Positions 44,472 to 53,013 of a stretch of 64,000 nucleotides of DNA are shown here, piece after piece. The DNA is taken from assembly GCA_913776615.1 (NCBI GenBank), contig CAJYPK010000006.1:240070-304069 (forward strand), read 5' to 3'. The stretch is from an uncultured Hymenobacter sp. (GTDB lineage Bacteria; Bacteroidota; Bacteroidia; Cytophagales; Hymenobacteraceae). The position numbers were made by a program, and so were the translations under genes. The stretch's first letter is position 1, and each line of letters begins with the position of its first letter. The notes beneath the pieces were generated by a model. It searched no databases and had not been told where the DNA came from. It saw only the letters and a list, made by a program, of their open reading frames with translations.

Positions 44472-44479
44472 TACCTTTG
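44472..44479 (+). promoter_or_regulatory. Probable -7 box (TACCTTTG) of the iron-uptake locus
   Basis: Exact TAnnTTTG match, 20 bp before the small Cys-motif gene. Confidence 0.55.
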
Positions 44480-44499
44480 CGGCGGCTAGTATTCCGCTC

Positions 44500-44874
44500 T
44501 TGAAGGCTTTTTTCTCCTACCTGCTGATTTCGCTCGTGCTGCTGCAAACGTTCAGCCGCGAAGTGCTGGTGGTGGATTTTACCCTGAACCGGGCCGTCAT
44601 CACGGCGCGCTTTTGCGAGAACAAGGCCCGGCCGCAGCTGCACTGCGATGGGAAGTGCTACTTCGCCAAGCAGCTCAAAAAGCAGGAAGAGCGGGAAAAC
44701 AAGGCGCCCAACTCGCTGAAGGAGCGCCTGGAGATGCTGCCCGCCGCTTTCCGCAGCCTAGTGCCCCCGGTGCCGGGCCGCTGGGTCAGCGCTTCCGCGA
44801 GCTACGGCCGCTACCAGCTGGCCTGGGTGCCAGCCCGGGCCGCGCAAGGCGTGTTTCAGCCGCCACGGGCGTAG
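44500..44874 (+). CDS. Small secreted/membrane protein with CxNKxxPxLxCxGKC motif
   Basis: A 124-residue protein starting at a TTG. A signal-like hydrophobic N-terminus (FFSYLLISLVLLQTF) is followed by FCENKARPQLHCDGKCYFAKQLKKQEE. I recall this Cys-rich motif in small Bacteroidota proteins encoded near metal-uptake genes; the three Cys residues and the Lys-rich helix suggest metal or redox binding outside the inner membrane. The function is not established. It is the first gene of a run with the PepSY protein, siderophore receptor and ABC genes. Confidence 0.75.
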   Translation: MKAFFSYLLISLVLLQTFSREVLVVDFTLNRAVITARFCENKARPQLHCDGKCYFAKQLKKQEERENKAPNSLKERLEMLPAAFRSLVPPVPGRWVSASASYGRYQLAWVPARAAQGVFQPPRA

Positions 44875-45071
44875 GGCAATTTATTTTTTGGAGGGAAATC
44901 CGCTGACGGCTGCCCGATGGTAGCGGGCCACCGGCTAGCCGCTATCACGCTGCGGGCCGGGTACGCGCTGGCGGGCGAATAGCCGGGCCGCTCTCCAAAT
45001 GCTGGGCCGACGTGCCCTGGCGGCTGCTTGCGCGCAGCCAAATACTTGTCAATCTGCTGACTATCTCATTT

Positions 45072-46184
45072 ATGGGTTCATCAAAAAATGACTGGCTGCG
45101 GCGGCTGTTCAAGCTGCACAGCTGGCTGGGGCTGCTTACGGGCATCCCGCTGCTACTGCTGGGGCTGAGCGGGTCGGCCCTGGTTTTCAAGCCGGAACTC
45201 GACTACTTGCTGGCCCCTCGGGTGGCCCCGCCGCCCGCCGGCCGTGCCCCCGTACCGCTCGACTCGCTGTACCGGCGGGTGGGCCGGCGCTACCCGGCCA
45301 GCAAGAAAATGGCCATCGTGGGCTTTCCGCAGCGGCCAGGCGAGTGCTACGAATTTCGCATTTACGGCAACGATGGCAATCCCCACACCTACGACCTGGC
45401 CAGCGTGTGGCTCGACCCCTACTCGGGCCGCGTAGTGCAGGAAGGGCCCAACACTGGCCTGGCGGGCGGCGCACTCAACTGGCTGTTGCAGTTTCACTTC
45501 TGCTTTCAGCTTGGCATGGATGGGGTGCTGCTCACGGCCCTGCTGGGCCTCGCCCTGCTGGCCTCGGTGCTGACGGGCGCGGTGGTGTACCGCAAGCAGC
45601 TGGGCAAGGTGCTGCTGCTGCGCGCCCCGCTGCGGCGGCACAACTGGCGGGTGCTGGCCTCCGACCTGCACCGCTACGTGGGCACCTGGGCTCTGCTGCT
45701 CAACGCCTTGATTTGCTTCACCGGCTTCTGGATGAACCTTTTCGGCTTCGACCCCGCCGCCTGGCGGGCGCAGTGCCAGCCGGCCCCGCCCAATCAACTC
45801 ATGGCCCGCCCGGTCGATGAGCTGCTGGCCACGGCCCGGGCTGCTTACCCCGAGCTGGTGCCCACCCGCATCCGGCTGCCCACCCAGCCGGGCGGGACGC
45901 CCTTCGAGGTCGATGGGGTGGTGCCCGGCCACGCCTTGCCCTGGGGACCGGGCGCGGCAGTGCAGGTAGACCCCACTACCGGCCGGGTGCGGGCCGTGCG
46001 ACGCGCCTGGCAGGCCGCCTGGCCCGCGCAGTGGGAGGCCCTGATGGGGCCGCTGCACTTCGGCACCTTCGGTGGCTGGCCCGTGCGGGTGCTCTACGTG
46101 GTGGTGGGCCTCACGCCGGGGCTGCTGGCGCTCACGGGCTTTGCGCTGTGGTACCGGCGGCAGCCGCGGGCGCGGCGGGCTTAG
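45072..46184 (+). CDS. PepSY-associated transmembrane protein (ferric-siderophore reductase-like)
   Basis: A 370-residue inner-membrane protein of the PepSY_TM family. It has an N-terminal helix with KLHSWLGLLTGIPLLLLGLSG, a long periplasmic domain, helices around ALLGLALLASVLTGAVVYRK and YVGTWALLLNALICFTGFW, a second PepSY-like periplasmic region, and a final helix (YVVVGLTPGLLALTGFALWYRR). Conserved His residues in the helices (LHSWLG, FHFCF, LHRYVG) could bind heme, as in ferrisiderophore reductases such as the PiuB type. It lies just upstream of a TonB-dependent siderophore receptor, which supports a role in iron uptake. Start ATG 45072. Confidence 0.88.
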   Translation: MGSSKNDWLRRLFKLHSWLGLLTGIPLLLLGLSGSALVFKPELDYLLAPRVAPPPAGRAPVPLDSLYRRVGRRYPASKKMAIVGFPQRPGECYEFRIYGNDGNPHTYDLASVWLDPYSGRVVQEGPNTGLAGGALNWLLQFHFCFQLGMDGVLLTALLGLALLASVLTGAVVYRKQLGKVLLLRAPLRRHNWRVLASDLHRYVGTWALLLNALICFTGFWMNLFGFDPAAWRAQCQPAPPNQLMARPVDELLATARAAYPELVPTRIRLPTQPGGTPFEVDGVVPGHALPWGPGAAVQVDPTTGRVRAVRRAWQAAWPAQWEALMGPLHFGTFGGWPVRVLYVVVGLTPGLLALTGFALWYRRQPRARRA

Positions 46185-46239
46185 CGGGTGAAGCAGCATT
46201 TCCCAACTGCCCCCACCAAGATGTCCGGTATGCATTTTC

Positions 46240-46361
46240 CTGTGGGGTAAGCTTTAGCTTGCCCGGCGTCGGATGGCCCGACAAGGTGGCCGATACGCAT
46301 TGTATCCAAAATGCCGACGAGCACATCCAGACGCCTCACCAAGCTGGAGCTTGGTGTTACC
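46240..46361. repeat. Hybrid inverted-repeat element: left half family D, right half family C
   Basis: The left side reads GGGGTAAGCTTTAGCTTGCC (family D), while the right side reads CGCCTCACCAAGCTGGAGCT (family C). The two halves are not complementary to each other. It fills the gap before the siderophore receptor. Confidence 0.8.
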
Positions 46362-46385
46362 CTTCTCTTCTGAATCGTTCGTTAT

Positions 46386-48752
46386 ATGAAATCCTTTATT
46401 ACCTGCTCTTTTCTTCTCCTGGCTGCGCCGGCCCTGGCCCAGACTACCGTGCGCGGCGTGGTGCGCCACACCGACGGCCCACTGGCCGGCCGGCCGCTGG
46501 GCGGGGCTACCGTGAGTAGCCCGCAGGCCAGCCAGGTAGCCACTACCGACAGCGCCGGGCGCTTCGAGCTGCGCGGGCGGGCGACTATTAGCACGCTCAC
46601 CGTCAATCACCTGGGTTTTTTACCGCAAACGGTGCGGGTGAGCGGCGGCGAGCCCCTGACCATCGGCCTGACGAGCGACGGGGCCACCACGCTGGGCGAG
46701 GCCGTGGTGACGTCCAAGTACTACCGGCAGTACACCACCCAGGCCATTTCGGGGGCGCTGCGACTGCGCACGCCGCTCATCGAACTGGCCCAGAACGTGC
46801 AGGCCGTGACGCCCGAGGTCATCGCCGACCAGGGCAGCGTCAACATGACCGAGGGCGTGAGCCGCAACGTGAGCGGCGTGGTGCGCCAGGAAATATCCAA
46901 TAACCTGGGGCCGTTCCTGTTCATGCGGGGCGGGCAGATTGCCAGCCTGCGCAACGGCGTCGACCTCACGCCCATCTACCGCGGCCCCGTGCCCGACGAT
47001 GCCGCCGTTATCGACCGGGTGGAGTTTGTAAAGGGGCCTTCGCTATTTATGAACAATATCGGCGACCCGGCCGGCAGCTTCAACGTAGTAACCAAACAAC
47101 CCACTGGCACGCCGCGTTACGCGGTTTCGGCCATGCTGGGCAGCTACGATTTGTACCGCCTCGCCGCCGACCTCGACGGCAAGCTCGTGAAATCGGGCAA
47201 GCTGCTCTACCGCCTCAATGCGATGGGTATGCGCAGCAACTCCTTCGTGCAGGGCGATTTCAACAAGCGCCTGCTGGTGTCGCCGGTGCTGAGATACCAG
47301 CTCAGCGACCGCACGGCTATAACGGCCGAGTACAATTTTCAGGCGTTCAGCTACGGCCTGTACAGTCCCATCGTAATGACGCCCAACGGCTTCGGCTCGC
47401 TGCCGCGCAATTTTACCATCAGCGAGCCCAGCCTGCCGCCCATCCGGGTGCGCGACAATTCGGGGATGCTCACGGCCACGCACCAGTTCAACGCTAACTG
47501 GCAGCTCACGGCGCGGGGCGCCTTCCTCGTCGATAACGCCGAGGGCATCTACCTCTGGGTGACGGGCGTCAACAAAGCCAATCCTAACGTGCTGCTGCGC
47601 AATCCCAAGTACGACCTCAACCGCACGCAGGTAGTGTCGGAGCAGGCTTTTGTGAATGGCAAGTTTACCACCGGCCCCCTCACCCACCAGCTGCTGGCGG
47701 GGGTCGATGCCAATCAGAAGAAGTTCTTGGCGGCCAGCTACGTGGAGTACAATACCGCGCCCACCGCCACCGGCGGTACCCAACTCGTGTACTACCCGCT
47801 CGACGTAACCAACCCGGTGTACGGGGCCGAAGTACCCGGCTACCGCGCGCCCAACGGACTGGCCTCGCGCAACACCGAGCAAACCATTAACTACTACTCC
47901 TTCTACGCGCTCGACGAGGTGGCGCTGTTCGGCAACAAGCTGCGCATTACGCCGGGCCTACGCTACACGGCCGTGAAAACCAACAACCTGGTATCGGGCG
48001 TGGCCAGCAGCTCGGCCGACAATGTGGCGACGCCCCGGCTGGGTATCAGCTACAGCCTCGCGCCCAGCCTGTCGGTGTACGGGCTCTACGACCGCACCCT
48101 GGTGCCGCAGGCCGGGGCCACGAGCAGCGGCGCGGCCCTGAGCCCGGTGAAGGGCACCAACCGCGAAATCGGGGTGAAGAAAAACTGGCTCGACGGGCGC
48201 TGGACCTCGGCCGTGGCGCTGTACTACATCACCCGCTCGGGCATCCTGGCTACCGACCCCAACAACAGCCTCTACCGCATCCAGGTGGGCGAAAACCACG
48301 CTCAGGGCGTCGATGTCGATATCATCGGCCAGGTGGTGCGCGGCCTCAACGTGGTGATTAACTACGCTTACAACGACTCTAAAATCGATAGCGACGTGAA
48401 TCCGGCGCTGGTGGGGGTGCGCACCCCGCTCTACGTCAAGCACGTGCAAAATACCTGGCTCAACTACGAGCTGCCGGCCCGCCTGGTGCGCGGCCTCAGC
48501 TTCTCGCTGGGCTACCAGTACCAGGCCGGCCGGGGCGAGCGCTACGCCGTGGCCAACCTGCACGATACGCCCGACTACTTTCGCCTCGACGGCGGCGTGG
48601 GCTGGCAGTCGCCGCATTTCAAGGTAAATTTGCTCGTCAACAACCTGCTTGACCACAACCTCATCGCCACGCCCTGGAACCGCAACGGGCTCTACTACTG
48701 GGTATCGCAGCCCGGCCGTAACGGGCGGCTGTCGGCGAGTTATGTTTTTTAA
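46386..48752 (+). CDS. TonB-dependent siderophore receptor
   Basis: A 788-residue outer-membrane receptor. Signal peptide (residues 1-18), then a carboxypeptidase-regulatory-like/beta-sandwich domain (residues 20-95, TTVRGVVRHTDGPLAG), a plug domain (VTPEVIADQGSVNMTEGVSRNVSGVV, FLFMRGGQIASLRNGVDL), and a 22-strand barrel ending in a C-terminal Phe (LSASYVF). The plug resembles ferrichrome/ferripyoverdine-type receptors. It imports Fe(III)-siderophore using TonB energy. It follows the PepSY protein and precedes ABC genes, consistent with one iron-acquisition locus. Confidence 0.92.
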   Translation: MKSFITCSFLLLAAPALAQTTVRGVVRHTDGPLAGRPLGGATVSSPQASQVATTDSAGRFELRGRATISTLTVNHLGFLPQTVRVSGGEPLTIGLTSDGATTLGEAVVTSKYYRQYTTQAISGALRLRTPLIELAQNVQAVTPEVIADQGSVNMTEGVSRNVSGVVRQEISNNLGPFLFMRGGQIASLRNGVDLTPIYRGPVPDDAAVIDRVEFVKGPSLFMNNIGDPAGSFNVVTKQPTGTPRYAVSAMLGSYDLYRLAADLDGKLVKSGKLLYRLNAMGMRSNSFVQGDFNKRLLVSPVLRYQLSDRTAITAEYNFQAFSYGLYSPIVMTPNGFGSLPRNFTISEPSLPPIRVRDNSGMLTATHQFNANWQLTARGAFLVDNAEGIYLWVTGVNKANPNVLLRNPKYDLNRTQVVSEQAFVNGKFTTGPLTHQLLAGVDANQKKFLAASYVEYNTAPTATGGTQLVYYPLDVTNPVYGAEVPGYRAPNGLASRNTEQTINYYSFYALDEVALFGNKLRITPGLRYTAVKTNNLVSGVASSSADNVATPRLGISYSLAPSLSVYGLYDRTLVPQAGATSSGAALSPVKGTNREIGVKKNWLDGRWTSAVALYYITRSGILATDPNNSLYRIQVGENHAQGVDVDIIGQVVRGLNVVINYAYNDSKIDSDVNPALVGVRTPLYVKHVQNTWLNYELPARLVRGLSFSLGYQYQAGRGERYAVANLHDTPDYFRLDGGVGWQSPHFKVNLLVNNLLDHNLIATPWNRNGLYYWVSQPGRNGRLSASYVF

Positions 48753-48771
48753 CTATCTGCACACAAAGCGT

Positions 48772-48852
48772 TTGTCATTGCGAGCGTAGCGAAGCAATCG
48801 CACCCACGCGGCCTGCCTTGGTGCGATTGCTTCGCTGCGCTCGCAATGACAG
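48772..48852. repeat. Inverted repeat, family B copy 2
   Basis: Arms TTGTCATTGCGAGCGTAGCG and the complement, loop about 30 bp. Confidence 0.92.
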
Positions 48853-48932
48853 GCAACAGATGCCGGATGCTCTTATAGCGAGTTGCCAACTAGCTAATTT
48901 ATACTCAGGCAATTGGCAACAAATCCTCCACC

Positions 48933-49640
48933 ATGCTGCAAGCTGAAAACCTAACCAAGCGCTACGGCTCGCACCTGGCGCTCGACAACCTCAACCTGAG
49001 CATCCCGCCCGGCGAAGTATACTGCCTGCTGGGCTCCAACGGGGCCGGCAAGTCCACGACCATCAATATTTTCCTGGGTTTCATGCCGGCCAGCAGCGGG
49101 CGGGCGCTCATCGACGGGCTGGAAGTGGCCGTGAACAACCACGCCACGCGGGCGCTGGTGGCCTACATCCCCGAAATCGTAAACCTCTATCCCACCCTCA
49201 CGGGGCTCGAAAACCTGGCGTTTTTCAGCGGGTTATCGGGCTTCACCTACTCGCGGTCCGAGCTGGCCGACTTCACGCGCACGGCGGGCTTGCAGGCCGG
49301 GGCGCTCGACCAGCGGGTGGGTGGCTACTCGAAGGGCATGCGCCAGAAAGTGGGCATCGCCATCGCGCTGGCCAAGCAGGCCAGGGCGCTGTTTCTGGAC
49401 GAGCCCACCTCGGGGCTCGACCCGCACGCTTCCAACGAGTTTGCCCAAGTGATTCGCCGCCTCAGCGGGCAGGGTGTCTGCACGCTCATGGCTACCCACG
49501 ACCTGCTGATGGCCAAGGAGCTGGGTCACCGCATCGGCATCATGCACCAGGGTCGCCTGCGCCAGGAGCTGCGCGCCGACGAGGTCGCCTACGCCGAACT
49601 CACCGATTTATATCTCTCCACCGTCAACCAACCGGCCTAG
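48933..49640 (+). CDS. ABC transporter ATP-binding protein
   Basis: A 235-residue ABC ATPase. Walker A GSNGAGKSTT (around residue 35), signature YSKGMRQKVG, Walker B LFLDEPTSGLD, and a switch His in MATHDLLMAKEL. It is of the ABC-2 (multidrug/bacitracin-type) subclass. It ends 1 bp before the first of two permease genes and very likely forms a transporter with them. Confidence 0.94.
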   Translation: MLQAENLTKRYGSHLALDNLNLSIPPGEVYCLLGSNGAGKSTTINIFLGFMPASSGRALIDGLEVAVNNHATRALVAYIPEIVNLYPTLTGLENLAFFSGLSGFTYSRSELADFTRTAGLQAGALDQRVGGYSKGMRQKVGIAIALAKQARALFLDEPTSGLDPHASNEFAQVIRRLSGQGVCTLMATHDLLMAKELGHRIGIMHQGRLRQELRADEVAYAELTDLYLSTVNQPA

Positions 49641-51044
49641 ATGCTGCGCTTACTCATTGGCAAGGAGCTGCGCGAGCTGCGGCGCACTACCAACGTGGCC
49701 TGGCTGCTGGCCGGCCTGGGGCTGCTGCTGGGGCTGGCCTTCTACAACGGCTATACCTATTATACCACCCGCAGCGCGTTTTTACGCGATTCACAACGCA
49801 CTACTTACGAGCAGTTTATCAGCCAGGGTGATAAAAATCCGCACCTGGGCGCGCACTTTGGCTTCTACGCCTACAAGCCCACCGCCGACCTGGCCCTGCT
49901 CGACAACGGCGTGGAAGACTACACCGGCAATTCGTTTTACCTGGAGCCGCACCGGCGCGGCGAGGTCAAGTTTCGGGAGGTGAGCGACGCCACCGCGCTA
50001 CGCAGCTTCGGCTTCCTGAACGTGGGCCATTTCGCGCAATTGCTGCTGCCGCTGTTTATTTTCTTGCTCACCCACAACCTCTTCTCGAAGGAGTGGGAAA
50101 ACGGGACTATCAAGCTGGTACTCAGCTCGCGCCTCGGGGCGGGGCAGCTGGTAGCCGGCAAGTTGCTGGCCGCCGGTGTGCTAGTCGGGGCCGTGGTCGC
50201 GCTGCTGGCCCTGGGGCCGCTGGCGCTGCTGGCCGGGCACCTGGGGCTCGCCGGGCTGGCCCCACTGCTGCCTACCTACGCCTGCTACGTGGCCGGGCTG
50301 CTACTCTACGCGGCGCTGCTCACGGCGCTGGGCGGGGCGGTGTCGCTACTGACGCGCAGCTCGGCGCTGGCCCTGGTAGTGCTGGCGGGCTTCTGGCTGT
50401 TGGGGGTATTCTTGGTGCCGCGCCTGGTGGGCGAGCTGGCGCAGCGCGCCTACCCGCCCACCACGGCCGTGGCCTTCGACGACGATACGTTCCGCGACAT
50501 GCAGTACGGCGTGGACGGTGAAGGCACCAAAGACGAGCGCCGCACTGCACTGGCCGACAGCGTCATGGCACAGTACAAAGTAAAGCGCCTCGAAGACCTG
50601 CCGGTGTTCTTCGTGCCCATCACCATCGAGTTTTTCGAGGACAGCGACGCCCGGGTGCTCAACCGCGCCTACGCCGCCATCGAGCGCACCGAAACCCGCC
50701 AAAACCAACTGGTACAGCTCAGCGCGCTGCTCTCGCCCTTCCTGGCCTTCCGCGAGCTGAGCTTACACCTCACCGCCACCGACCTCGCCACCCACCGCGA
50801 CTTTGCCGACCGCGCCGAAGCCCACCGCCGCCGCGTGGGCGAAATCGTGGATGCCTTTTACCAGAAAAATACGGTGGCGGGCAATGCCTTCTGGCGCACG
50901 GTACCGCAGTTTGCCTACACCGCGCCGGGGCTAGGCTGGCGGCTGCGCCACGCCGCCGGACCGCTGGCCTTATTGCTGGGCTGGGCCGGAGCCGCCGGGG
51001 GACTGCTGCTGTTGGGGGTACGGCGGCTGCGGGGGGAATTATGA
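49641..51044 (+). CDS. ABC-2 permease with DUF3526-like periplasmic domain
   Basis: A 467-residue permease. N-terminal helix (VAWLLAGLGLLLGLAFYNG), a long periplasmic region, then helices around FAQLLLPLFIFLLTHNLF, LLAAGVLVGAVVALLALGPLALLAG, ACYVAGLLLYAALLTALGG and SALALVVLAGFWLLGVFL, another soluble domain, and a final helix pair. The ELREL, FSKEWENGTIKLVLSSR and AFDDDTFRDMQ blocks are typical of ABC-2 permeases with a DUF3526 domain. It follows the ATPase by 1 bp. The TGA stop lies in the first unit of repeat J. Confidence 0.88.
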   Translation: MLRLLIGKELRELRRTTNVAWLLAGLGLLLGLAFYNGYTYYTTRSAFLRDSQRTTYEQFISQGDKNPHLGAHFGFYAYKPTADLALLDNGVEDYTGNSFYLEPHRRGEVKFREVSDATALRSFGFLNVGHFAQLLLPLFIFLLTHNLFSKEWENGTIKLVLSSRLGAGQLVAGKLLAAGVLVGAVVALLALGPLALLAGHLGLAGLAPLLPTYACYVAGLLLYAALLTALGGAVSLLTRSSALALVVLAGFWLLGVFLVPRLVGELAQRAYPPTTAVAFDDDTFRDMQYGVDGEGTKDERRTALADSVMAQYKVKRLEDLPVFFVPITIEFFEDSDARVLNRAYAAIERTETRQNQLVQLSALLSPFLAFRELSLHLTATDLATHRDFADRAEAHRRRVGEIVDAFYQKNTVAGNAFWRTVPQFAYTAPGLGWRLRHAAGPLALLLGWAGAAGGLLLLGVRRLRGEL

Positions 51045-51271
51045 ATTATGAATTATGAATTATGAATTATGAATTATGAATTATGAATTATATTATGCTG
51101 CTTCTCCCGTCATGCTGAGCTTGCCGAAGCATCTCGCTCGCTTCATTCAACGGAGCGAACAAGATGCTTCGGCAAGCTCAGCATGACCGATGTGGGGAGA
51201 AGAATCTCCTAAGTACTTTCAATCTTACCGAACATCAATCATTTATAATTCATAATTTATAATTCATAATT
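51037..51271. repeat. Nested repeat J: AATTATG tandem arms around a family A inverted repeat
   Basis: Seven 7-bp AATTATG units at 51037-51085, and the complementary CATAATT-type tract at about 51243-51271. Between them sits a family A copy (51109-51187) framed by GCTTCTCCC/GGGAGAAG. The first unit overlaps the stop codon of the permease. Confidence 0.85.
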
Positions 51272-51282
51272 ACTCCGCCTCC

Positions 51283-52746
51283 ATGCCTTCCTCCATCTTC
51301 CCCGTTCTCTGGCGCCACGAGCTGACTTCACTGCACCGCAACCGCGTGCTGGTAGTGCTTTTTTCGCTGGTGCTGGTGGTGCTGCTGGCCGCGCTGTGGG
51401 CGGGCGGTAGCCAACTGCAAACGCAGCAGCGCACGCTGGGCCGCATCCGGGCGCACCGCCTCGAAATGCAGGACAGCCTGGTGCGCCGCATCCGGCGCGT
51501 GGAGGCGGCCGGGATGCGCTACCCCGGCTTTATCTGGGACGACCCCACGTTTGCCTACAACACGGCCCGCAACGAAGGGCCGCAGTACGCCGTGAAGGCC
51601 CCGTTTGCCTTGCAGGCACTGGCCACGGGGCAGAGCGGGGTGCAGCCCTTCTACTATAAGGTGTACGTTACCAAGAAGCAGCAGCTCGTCCACGAAAGCG
51701 AGATTGTCAATAGCTACCTGCAATTCGTGGGCACCTTCGACTTTTCCTTCGTGGTGGTGTACCTGGTGCCGTTGCTCCTGATCGTCTTCACGTACAACGT
51801 CGTATCGGCCGAGCGCGAGCAGGGCACCTGGGTGCTGCTCAAAACGAGCAATCAATCCATCGCCCGGCTCACGCTGGGGCGGCTGGGTATTCGCTACGGA
51901 CTGTTCACGCTGTTTTTCTGGGCGGTGGTAACGCCCGTGCTGGCCGCGCTGGTGGGGCCGGCCTTTTTAGCGACGGCCAACTGGTGGTGGCTGGTCGCGG
52001 CCGTGTCGCTGTACTTCGCCTTCTGGTTTGCGCTGGCCCTGCTGGTTAACAGCTTCGGCCTCAGCTCTAACCTCAACGCGCTGGCGCTCATTTTCGGTTG
52101 GCTGGGACTGGGGCTACTAGTGCCGGCACTGCTCCAACTGGGCCTCGACCGGGCCTACCCTATTCCGAGCCGCATCGCCATCACCACGGCCGAGCGCAAC
52201 GCCATCAACCGCTACTTCGAGCGCGACGGGCAGGCGCTTACCAAGGAGGTATTCAGCAGCCCGCGCACGCTCATCCGACAAGCCTCGGTGGTGACGCCGG
52301 GCATGGTGTACGGCTACGGCGTTATTGTCTATAAAAGCCAGGAAATCAAGGATGCCGCCGCCCGGCAGGCCGAGCGCCAGCTCGACGGACAGATTGAAAA
52401 ACAGCAGGCCGCCCTGTGCGGCTGGCAGCTGCTGAGCCCGGCGCTCTGGCTCCAGGAAACCCTGGCGGGGCTGGCCGGCACGCACTGGCAGCAATTCAAC
52501 CACTTCAGCCGCGACGTGGACGACTTCCGCACCCGCACCCAGCGCTTCTTCTATCCCAAGATGGCGCTCGAAAGCACCTACCGCACTTTCACCGTGAGCG
52601 ACGCCGAGGCGATTCCGCAGTTTCGCCCGCGGGTATACGCTGAGTATGGCTGGCTGCTGCTGGGGCCGGCGCTGCTGCTCTACGCGGGTGTGGTGCTGGT
52701 GCTGGGCGGGCTGGGCTACCGCCGGCTGCTGCACGCGGGGCGGTAG
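51283..52746 (+). CDS. ABC-2 permease with DUF3526-like domain (second subunit)
   Basis: A 487-residue permease, paralogous in layout to the preceding one. N-terminal helix after RNRVLVVLFSLVLVVLLAALW, a periplasmic domain, helices with FSFVVVYLVPLLLIVFTYNVV, YGLFTLFFWAVVTPVLAALVGP and LALIFGWLGLGLLVPALLQ, then a second soluble region and a final helix (LLLGPALLLYAGVVLVLGG). Nucleotide-driving partner is the ATPase at 48933. Two such permeases next to a siderophore receptor are often seen in Bacteroidota; the transported compound, perhaps siderophore-related, is unknown. Confidence 0.88.
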   Translation: MPSSIFPVLWRHELTSLHRNRVLVVLFSLVLVVLLAALWAGGSQLQTQQRTLGRIRAHRLEMQDSLVRRIRRVEAAGMRYPGFIWDDPTFAYNTARNEGPQYAVKAPFALQALATGQSGVQPFYYKVYVTKKQQLVHESEIVNSYLQFVGTFDFSFVVVYLVPLLLIVFTYNVVSAEREQGTWVLLKTSNQSIARLTLGRLGIRYGLFTLFFWAVVTPVLAALVGPAFLATANWWWLVAAVSLYFAFWFALALLVNSFGLSSNLNALALIFGWLGLGLLVPALLQLGLDRAYPIPSRIAITTAERNAINRYFERDGQALTKEVFSSPRTLIRQASVVTPGMVYGYGVIVYKSQEIKDAAARQAERQLDGQIEKQQAALCGWQLLSPALWLQETLAGLAGTHWQQFNHFSRDVDDFRTRTQRFFYPKMALESTYRTFTVSDAEAIPQFRPRVYAEYGWLLLGPALLLYAGVVLVLGGLGYRRLLHAGR

Positions 52747-52787
52747 TGCATTTAGTATGCCTACTTGATTGTCTTCATCAACTATTA

Positions 52788-52826
52788 ACGTCCGTCATGC
52801 TTCGGCGAGCTCAGCATGACGGACGT
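52788..52826. repeat. Inverted repeat, family A copy 3 (short form)
   Basis: A perfect 14-bp stem ACGTCCGTCATGCT / AGCATGACGGACGT with a loop that keeps the TTCGGCGAGCTC core. Confidence 0.85.
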
Positions 52827-52874
52827 AGTATTATGATACTGCTTAAGAAGCTGTTTTAAGTTGAGTAACTTGGT

Positions 52875-52957
52875 TGTCATTGCGAGCGCAGCGAAGCAAT
52901 CGCACCTATTCGGCCACGCCGTTTGGGTGCGATTGCTTCGCTGCGCTCGCAATGACA
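52875..52957. repeat. Inverted repeat, family B copy 3
   Basis: Arms TGTCATTGCGAGCGCAGCGA and the exact complement, loop about 30 bp. Confidence 0.92.
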
Positions 52958-53013
52958 GATAGTTGTAAGTCCGCTGACCGTAATTTCAACCCATTCTAGC
53001 AATACGAGCATCC

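Noticed and set aside
51037..51085. AATTATG tandem units as a CRISPR array or origin iterons
   Set aside because: Units are 7 bp with no spacers and match inverted arms downstream; no cas or replication gene is present.
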